From Heterostelium album PN500 (lineage: Eukaryota > Evosea > Eumycetozoa > Acytosteliales > Acytosteliaceae): a DNA stretch of 64,000 nucleotides. The position numbers were made by a program, and so were the translations under genes. Under the pieces are notes generated by a model. The model was not told the origin of the DNA. It made no database searches and saw nothing but the letters and a program-made list of their open reading frames with translations. Where the stretch lies: positions 1,736,857 through 1,800,856 of the forward strand of contig NW_008805063.1 in the NCBI RefSeq assembly GCF_000004825.1, written 5' to 3'. This document shows, piece by piece, positions 57,233 through 64,000 of this stretch; position 1 is the first letter of the stretch; the number at the start of each line of letters is the position of its first letter.

Positions 57233-57709
57233 TTAACCTTCTGCGCCAGTCTCTATATGATTGGCTGCAACAAAATTATTGACAGGTGGTGCAACATTAT
57301 TGGCAGCAGGCACCGCTTCTATTATCTCTTCGAATTGTGCATTGAAATATCGTGGTAGTCGTTCTCTAGCGAGTTTGATGTGTGATTGTTTGAATCTGAG
57401 GCAGTTACCTTTGCTGACTTGCCTATCGAAAAGGACATTGTAATAGCGTTGATTTTCAGTGATGAACACCGATACATGGGAGTCGTCACTGCTCACCTCG
57501 AAGACGATTGTATCATTTGCTTCGACGCTGCCATACTGTGCATTCGCTGTTAGATTGTGTGGGTACTGCTTGAATGCTTTGTCCGATCGTATCAGCAAAT
57601 GAATGGTTTGATCAAATGTATTCAGTACCTGCAGTCTATTATTTACACCAGGTATAATAGTAGGATCAGCAGCCACCACTGCATACGGTATAACATTATT
57701 ATTTTGCAT
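57233..57709 (-). CDS. tandem 145-residue family, member P3
   Basis: Single exon, 158 residues. Starts MQNNNVIPYAVVAADPTI, core RLQVLNTFDQTIHLLIRS, YGSVEANDTIVFEVSSDDSH, VSVFITENQRYYNVLFDRQV, GNCLRFKQSHIKLARERLPR, YFNAQFEEI. An Ala/Val/Asn-rich tail then ends ETGAEG. It is closest to P4 and P5 in the core, but its upstream DNA is closest to P2. No membrane or secretion signal. Function unknown. Confidence 0.83.
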   Translation of the reverse strand: MQNNNVIPYAVVAADPTIIPGVNNRLQVLNTFDQTIHLLIRSDKAFKQYPHNLTANAQYGSVEANDTIVFEVSSDDSHVSVFITENQRYYNVLFDRQVSKGNCLRFKQSHIKLARERLPRYFNAQFEEIIEAVPAANNVAPPVNNFVAANHIETGAEG

Positions 57710-57771
57710 TATTCTTTGTTTTACACTATGCTATTTTTTTTACTATTACTATTACTATTACTCTTACTTTT

Positions 57772-57861
57772 TACTTTAATTGACTAAAATTAACAATTAT
57801 ATTTACAATTACAAAATATTTATTTATAGTACATTGGAGTGGTGGATGATCTTCTGATTGG
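57772..57861 (-). promoter_or_regulatory. upstream block shared with P2
   Basis: Matches 56581-56672 (see there). Between it and the P3 ATG lies an (ATTACT)n tract at about 57740-57765. Confidence 0.55.
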
Positions 57862-58285
57862 TTTGACTGTTTCAACATGAAAACACATAATCAGGTGATA
57901 TTTAAAATTTTTTTGCAAAATTTTTTTTAGTATCTTTTTTTTTTTAAAAATATTTTAATAGTATATCTATTTTGATACAAAAACAATGTATACAATCGCC
58001 GTAAACGATAATTTTTTAATATGGCGATTTTTACAAGTTTATAAAAGTTTATTTAAATTTTATTGTTTTTCATTTTGAAAGATAGATATTTTTGTTCAAA
58101 GAAATGTTAATTAAATCTTTGGTTGGATTGATTAATTAAATATTTGATTGATTTTTATTATATACTAAATCAATCGCTGGTTTATTTAATAGGTGTAGTA
58201 GTAGTACAGGTGTATTTATCTAAAACACATTACGATTACAATGTTACTTTACTATATTATTATTATTATGTTTACACTTGTTTGT
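57862..58285. other. intergenic between P4 and P3
   Basis: AT-rich, poly-T near 57934-57945. No other gene. Confidence 0.5.
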
Positions 58286-58732
58286 TTAACCTAGTTCTGC
58301 ACCTGTGTTTAAATTATTGTGAGGGGCGTCGATCTCTACATATCGTGCATTGAAATATCTAGGTAGTCCCTGTCTGGCGCGATTGATGTGTGATTGTTTG
58401 AATCTGAGGCATTGGCCTCGGTTGATAAGTCGGTCTATAAAGACGTTATAGTAGTGAGGATGGTCGGGGATGAACACCGATACATAGGAGATTTCGCTGC
58501 TCACCTCGTAGACGGTCGATTGATTGCCCTCGACACTGCCTTTCTGTGCTTTCGCTGCCAATTGATCTGGGTACTCTTCGAATGCACTCTCTGATCGTAT
58601 CAGCAAATAAATAATTTGATTCGTGGTATTCATTATTTTTAGTCTATTTACTACACCTTGTACTATAGTATCATCACCAGCCACCACTGCATCTGGTATA
58701 TTATTATTATTATTATTAATATTATTTTGCAT
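58286..58732 (-). CDS. tandem 145-residue family, member P4
   Basis: Single exon, 148 residues. Short Asn run after MQNN, then IPDAVVAGDDTIVQG, RLKIMNTTNQIIYLLIRS, KGSVEGNQSTVYEVSSEIS, YVSVFIPDHPHYYNVFIDRL, GQCLRFKQSHINRARQGLPR, YFNARYVEI. Ends NTGAELG. Very close to P5, including the flank 60-110 bases upstream (TAAATAGAAT and TGATGTTCAA-type words), so the two arose by recent duplication. Confidence 0.83.
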   Translation of the reverse strand: MQNNINNNNNNIPDAVVAGDDTIVQGVVNRLKIMNTTNQIIYLLIRSESAFEEYPDQLAAKAQKGSVEGNQSTVYEVSSEISYVSVFIPDHPHYYNVFIDRLINRGQCLRFKQSHINRARQGLPRYFNARYVEIDAPHNNLNTGAELG

Positions 58733-59215
58733 ATTATCACTACTATGTTACACTTTTAACTTTTACACTTAAAAAAAAAAAAATATATGTATAAATAGAA
58801 TAAAATCAGATGTACATCGATGTTCAAAGCCAAGAAATATATTGATTGTGAAAAGTAAAAATAAAAAAAACTTTTCATATTTTAAATATCAACTTTTTTT
58901 TTTTGATTTATTTATTATTAATAGTTAAATGTGAAACTTTATAAACATAGTCATTTTATCTTTTATTTACAATATCTCTGGAAATCAAACCAATTTTCTC
59001 AATGTGAAAGTATCCCATTTTTAGGTAATTTTTTGAATTTGAAAAGGTTGGGTTGACATTGTAATTTCCCGAAGATTGTTAAGTAAATGTTTTCAATAAA
59101 TATCTTAGAACTAATTAGTTAAATATTTGATTGATTGTCATATATATATATATAATCAATCTTGGTTTATTTTTACATTTTATTGAATACCTATAACATT
59201 ACTATTATAATATGT
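58733..59215. other. intergenic between P5 and P4
   Basis: AT-rich. Contains the P4 promoter flank, which resembles that of P5, and a TA tract at 59142-59153. Confidence 0.5.
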
Positions 59216-59689
59216 CTACTGTTTTTTGTAACCTTCTGCGCCAGGATCTATTTGATTGTGAGCAGCATTATCGACGGGTGGTGGTGGTGGTGGTGGTTGT
59301 GTCTCTACGAATTTCGCATTGAAATATCTTGGTAGTCCCTGTCTAGCGCTATTGATGTGTGATTGTTTAAATCTGAGGCAGTTACCTTGACTGATTAGTC
59401 TATCCATAAAGACGTTGTAATAGAGTTGCTTGTCGATGATAAACACCGATACATAGGATTTTACGCTGCTCACCTCGTAGATGGTTGAAGATTTTCCATT
59501 GACACTGCCCTTCTGTGCGTTCATCGCCGGTTGATCTGGGTACTGATTGAATGCTGTGTCCGGTCGTATTAGAAAGAAAATAGTTAGATCCGTATCATTC
59601 ATTACCTGTAGTTTACTTTCATCTGCACCAGGTACTATAGTTGGATCAGCAGCTACCACTGCATTCGGTATAACATTATTATTTTGCAT
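59216..59689 (-). CDS. tandem 145-residue family, member P5
   Basis: Single exon, 157 residues. MQNNNVIPNAVVAADPTIVP, then KLQVMNDTDLTIFFLIRP, KGSVNGKSSTIYEVSSVKS, YVSVFIIDKQLYYNVFMDRL, GNCLRFKQSHINSARQGLPR, YFNAKFVET, a run of seven prolines, and DPGAEGYKKQ. It is the only member that extends past GAEG. No known domain. Confidence 0.83.
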   Translation of the reverse strand: MQNNNVIPNAVVAADPTIVPGADESKLQVMNDTDLTIFFLIRPDTAFNQYPDQPAMNAQKGSVNGKSSTIYEVSSVKSYVSVFIIDKQLYYNVFMDRLISQGNCLRFKQSHINSARQGLPRYFNAKFVETQPPPPPPPVDNAAHNQIDPGAEGYKKQ

Positions 59690-60451
59690 TACACTACTAT
59701 TTTTAATTTGTTACACAACTAATGTTACACCTTTTACTTTTACTTTTAATTTACTTTTACTTTTACTTTTTACTTTTTAATTGATAATATTTACAAAAAT
59801 AACAAAATATGTATATAATATAAATAGAATCATAGGAGGAGTGTCTGTTGATTTACTGATGTTCAAGGCAAAGATATTTCTTTGGTTATGAAAATTTTAA
59901 TTTTTAAAAAAAACTTTTTTTGTTTTTAATTTAAATAAATTTTTTGTACTTTTAAAACAACCAGAGATTCTCATTATAGATAATACATTAAATTAGTTTA
60001 TATAATCGTGAGATAAATAATTTTATTATTTTATCCATAACTTAATATATAAATAATAAATAAGAATTCTGAAAAATGTGAAAATCCATGGATAAACTTT
60101 TTTTTATAATATAATTTATTAATTTAGAATCTAGTCAATCATAGTGATTGTTCTATTAATATTAAATATTCTATATTTATATCTTTACAATGTTTATTAA
60201 TTTGATTGACTTTCTCAAAAAATGAGACAATCAAAAAATTTAATTTCAAAAAAATTAAAAAAAAAATTTTCAAAAAAAAAACGACCGACAAACATTTACT
60301 TTAGTTTTTTTTTTTGATTAATTACTCTTTGTTCGTCTCTTTTTTTTAATTTTGTTTATTTTATTTAATTTATTTATTTATTATTATAAAGATAATTAGA
60401 TCAAAAAAAAAAAACAATATATATTTATTGATATAAAATAAGACAATAAAT
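59690..60451. other. divergent intergenic between P5 and noc3
   Basis: Holds the TTTTAC repeat tract and long A/T runs near 60260-60320. No gene seen. Confidence 0.6.
59732..59778. repeat. (CTTTTA)n hexamer repeat upstream of P5
   Basis: About seven imperfect CTTTTA units. Similar but shorter ACTTTTA tracts sit at the same distance upstream of P2 and P3. Confidence 0.75.
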
Positions 60452-63400
60452 ATGGGTAAAACAACAAAGAAATCAAAGACCTTGTCATCTTTGGAGGAAG
60501 AGCATCTTCGTATGGTTCGTGGTGGAGAATCGAAAGTTGAAGATGTCACCGAGTTTGAGAATCTCTTTGACGATAAGAGCAAGAAGAATCAACAACCAGT
60601 AGACGATGACGACGAAGAAGCATTATCCTATTTTAAGAACAACTCTGTTAGTTCTTTTGTAAAAGCTGATTTTGAAAATGAGTAAGATCAAATCATCCAT
60701 AACTATCATTTATTAATTATAATTAATGTAAATATATTAATATAATCAATCATCTAAATATAATAGTAAGAATCTTGGAATGTCATTGACTAAACAAATG
60801 GAGAAAGAAGGAATCACTAAAGCATTTGGTAAAAAAGTTAGTTCCAAAGGATTGGATCAAGACAATGATGATGACGAAGATGAAGATGACGACGAAGATG
60901 AAGAAGATGAAGATGACGATTATGAAGATGACGATGAAGATGATCATTTAGAAGAGAATTTCTCAAAGTCAAGAGGTGGAAGATCATTTGAAACCGATGA
61001 TATAGTTGTATGTATTATTATTATTATTATAAAATATTTGTGTTAGAGTTTGATTGTTAATATTTTGATTTTCTAGAAACATAGATTACCTGTTATCTCT
61101 GCGGATGGTAGTAAGAAGAGCAGAAAAGATGTCTATATCAATCAGGAGAAGAAACAAGAGGAGATAAAGGGTGTACAGAAGCATCCTAAACAGATTATCA
61201 AGGAGCGAGAAGAAGCTATGAAGTTGGAGAAACAAAAACAACAACAGGCAAACAAGAAACAAAAGTTGGAACAAGATAAGAAAAAGATGATTAATACCAA
61301 GCAACAACAAGATGATAGTGAAGAGGAAAGTGAATCTGATGATGAAGATGAAGAGGAAGTCAATGGTGAACAATTAAGTTATACTGCAATGGATTTAGAT
61401 GAAGAGGAATCTGAACTATCAGAAGAAGAGGAAGAAGTAGATTCAAAAGGTGGAAAAAAGAAGAAACTTACAGAGGCAGAGTTATATTTACAGAAACAAC
61501 AAAATATTGAACAATCGAAAATAAGAATCGCTCAAATATCAATGAAAATTACAGAGAATCCCGAAAATAATGTAAAGTATTAAAGATTATACTTAAGAAT
61601 ATAAGTAACTAACATAAATATTGTTGATTTAAACAAAAAAAGATTGGATTGTTAAATGATATTTTTGCGATTTGTTTGAAAAACATTGATATGGTGGTGA
61701 AGAGACTTGGTGTTTTGTCGTTGTGTGCCATCTTTAAGGATATTATTCCTGGCTACAAGATTAGTAGTCAGTTGCACAAGGAGGATAAAGATTCAAAGGG
61801 AGAGAAGACTGGTGCCGACGGTAAGGACAGAAAGAAAGAGACATTGAGCAAGGAGATCAAACAAACACGTATCTACGAAGCGAAACTACTGAAGTTCTAT
61901 CAGAACTACTTGGTGTTGGTGGAGGGTACCGTCGATAATGTGCTGGCGTTGCAATCGAACCGCAAACCATCGCATCACAATGCATTCTTTACTAAACACC
62001 AGGTCGTCGAGGGTAGATATACTCCTAGAGATTTGACAGCTATTCTCGCTGTCGTTGTGAAAGCTGCGTCGTCGTTGTTGGTCAGCAAACCTCATTTCAA
62101 TTTCCGTACTAATTTGGTTACGTTGACCGCTCGTTTCACTGTGTATCGTGATAAAGCGATTGCATCGGATTGCATCAAAGCGGTGCACGACTTGTTCCGT
62201 AACGATACAACCGGTGGACAGACTGCACTCGAAGTCGTGCGTTGCATGTCGAACGTCGCCAAAGCAACCAACTACATGTTGGATCCAACCGTGCTAAGAG
62301 TGTTCAGTTCGATCCACTTGACCGACGCCGTCGAGAAGGTGAATCCACTCGGTGCCGCCACCGACTCCACCAGTTTCCTCTCGTCCAAGAAACGTCGTCA
62401 TTTCACACAGAAAGAAAAGAAGGAGCGTCGTGACGAGAAGAAGTTGGCCAAAGAGATGAACGAAGCCGAGGCAGAATACACCATGAAGGAGCAGCGCTAT
62501 CTCCAAACCGAGATCCTCAAGAGCATCTTTATCACCTACTTCCGTATTATCAAACAGGCTCCCCACTCGCCGGCGCTGACAGCTGTGCTCGAAGGTCTAG
62601 TGAAATTCGCACATCTCATCTCTGTCGACTTCCTTCCCGACTTGTTGGCAGCACTCGCTTCGTTGATTGGACGTGACAACATCTCACTTGGCAACGCTCT
62701 CAACACCTCGATTACAGCATTCAAAACCGTGAAGCAACATGGACACACTTTGAACGTCGACTTGAAAGACTACTTCTCAAAGATCTACTCGTTGTTGCCG
62801 CAACTCGTACTGCCCCGAGAACAACAATTTTGCTTGCCAGCTATCGCAGCACTGCAATACATGTTGGGAGAACGTAAACATACTGCCGTCGACAGAGTCG
62901 CTTCTTTCATCAAGAGAATTCTGACACTCTCCACTGGACTGCCAACTAATGTCGCACTCGCACTCATTACATTCTGTAAGCAGCTGTTTGTTTCATTCCC
63001 AAGAGTTCAATCGCTGGTTGACACTGACAACTCCTACCGTTCCGGCGACTACAACGGCGAGACACCAGATCCCGACCACTGCAACGCGTTCTCCACATCG
63101 CTCTGGGAGTTGACACTGTTCTACAATCACTGGCATCCACAGTTTGAACCGATTGTCAAGCGTTTCCTCTCGTTCAATGAAACCACCGCCGCTCAGGTGA
63201 GTCGCGACAAGAACCCACTGGAGATCTACCAGTTGTTCGATAGTTCACTCGGTGGATTCAATCCACCCATTCAGCCACCGAAAGAACACATACTGGAAGT
63301 GAAACTCAAGAAGCAACGCGAAGCCGTTGCAGCAGCGGTAGGTTCCAAGAAGAAAGCCAAGAAGGAAGTACCATTGTTTATTCAGGTGTCACAGTCAGAG

Positions 63401-63784
63401 CCATCCAGCTTCCTACAGAGTATCACCGGTAAGATGAACAAGACAAACGACGCCGATATTTCATTCTCTGGTTACTTTAACGATATTGCCAACTATGAAA
63501 AGCAAATGCATCTAAAGAAACAATTGGATGCACTAAAGAGAAGTAAATTAAAGCTGCAAGAGATCGAATTACAAAGATATACCAAAACAAAGAAACCAAC
63601 AACTACTCAAACAGCCACCGCCGCCAAACCAACTGCAAAAACAACAACAAAAGTAGCGCCACAATCTAAAACTCAACAACAAACTGCAAAACAACTAACA
63701 AATATCAACAACAATAACAACAACAATTCAAAACCAACAACAAAACAACCTTTAAATCAAAAAAAGAAAGTAAATTCTAAATAA
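60452..63784 (+). CDS. noc3: nucleolar complex protein 3 (NOC3)
   Basis: Exons 60452..60681, 60767..61007, 61077..61571 and 61643..63784 give 1035 residues. The N-terminal third is charged, with Asp/Glu runs and Lys-rich segments as in other NOC3 proteins. The NOC3/CBF domain region is well conserved: VVKRLGVLSLCAIFKDIIPG, YKISSQL, LVSKPHFNFRTNLVTL, SPALTAVLEGLVKFAHLISV, DFLPDLLAAL, then DPDHCNAFSTSLWEL and LFYNHWHPQFEPIVKRF. NOC3 pairs with NOC2 to move pre-60S particles from nucleolus to nucleoplasm; in yeast it also has a role in replication initiation. A basic Thr/Lys/Gln/Asn-rich tail follows the conserved part. Confidence 0.95.
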
Positions 63785-64000
63785 AATAGATTTAAATAAA
63801 TATATTATAATTATTAAAAATAAACTAAAGGTGTTAGTTGAATTTATATTTTAGAAATAGATTCAAACTATTTTTGTATATAAACAAACAAACAATATTA
63901 ACAAACAAAAAAAAAAAGAAAAAGAATGAAAAGGAGTAATATTAAATGTTTTTGTTAAGATAAATATGATTTACAATCATTGTTTTATTTATTTAAATAT
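63785..64000. other. 3' flank of noc3
   Basis: AT-rich 3' UTR-like DNA with a short AAAC tract near 63880-63910; no feature. Confidence 0.6.

Overview
The window is nuclear DNA of a dictyostelid social amoeba. The evidence is very AT-rich intergenic DNA with A and T homopolymers, short GTATGT/GTAAGT...TAG introns, long Asn and Gln tracts in coding sequence, and recognisable dictyostelid families: Dicty_CTDC cysteine repeats, a Kxc-type kinase-RhoGEF, and PikD. Coding regions are less AT-rich than in D. discoideum, so a species such as Heterostelium/Polysphondylium or Cavenderia is more likely. The species itself cannot be fixed from this sequence. I read introns by eye from splice consensus and reading phase; all multi-exon models below close in frame.

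Layout. 0.6-7.8 kb: a secreted NPC1-N-domain-like protein, two intact B-box/propeller paralogues with several broken copies, and an atypical SDR. 7.8-15.2 kb: an accessory stretch with three fold-back repeats, an acidic low-complexity ORF that is frameshifted, a four-exon delta-endotoxin (Cry)-like gene, an aberrant Rac GTPase, a LINE relic and two more B-box relics. 15.3-16.3 kb: a secreted Cys-repeat matrix protein. 17.3-27.1 kb: a divergent pair, an SSBP/LEUNIG-type LisH co-regulator (-) and an ELAV/Hu-type three-RRM protein (+), separated by about 4.5 kb of gene-free DNA. 28.5-32.0 kb: phosphatidylinositol 4-kinase beta (pikD). 33.7-38.6 kb: a 1560-residue protein made of about nine diverged copies of an unrecognised domain of about 147 residues. 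38.9-40.3 kb: a GH28 protein with altered catalytic motifs. 41.6-45.2 kb: a Kxc-type kinase-PH-IQ-DH-PH protein. 45.5-45.9 kb: a Ty3/gypsy chromodomain fossil. 46.4-49.3 kb: fcf1 and argE, tail to tail. 49.7-51.0 kb: a 98-residue two-exon gene and a relic copy. 51.7-59.7 kb: five paralogues of an unrecognised family of about 145 residues, all on the minus strand, interrupted by a hAT-like relic, an F-box/LRR-like gene and a possible mini-gene. 60.5-63.8 kb: noc3.

Housekeeping genes (pikD, fcf1, argE, noc3, kxc, RNA-binding and co-regulator genes) alternate with lineage-specific, duplicating or laterally acquired material. The genes do not form one pathway. fcf1 and noc3 both act in ribosome biogenesis, and the Rac-like GTPase and the Kxc GEF belong to the same signalling class, but neither pair is physically clustered. 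The best candidates for undescribed biology are the Cry-like gene, the nine-repeat protein and the tandem 145-residue family. I saw no tRNA, rRNA or CRISPR.
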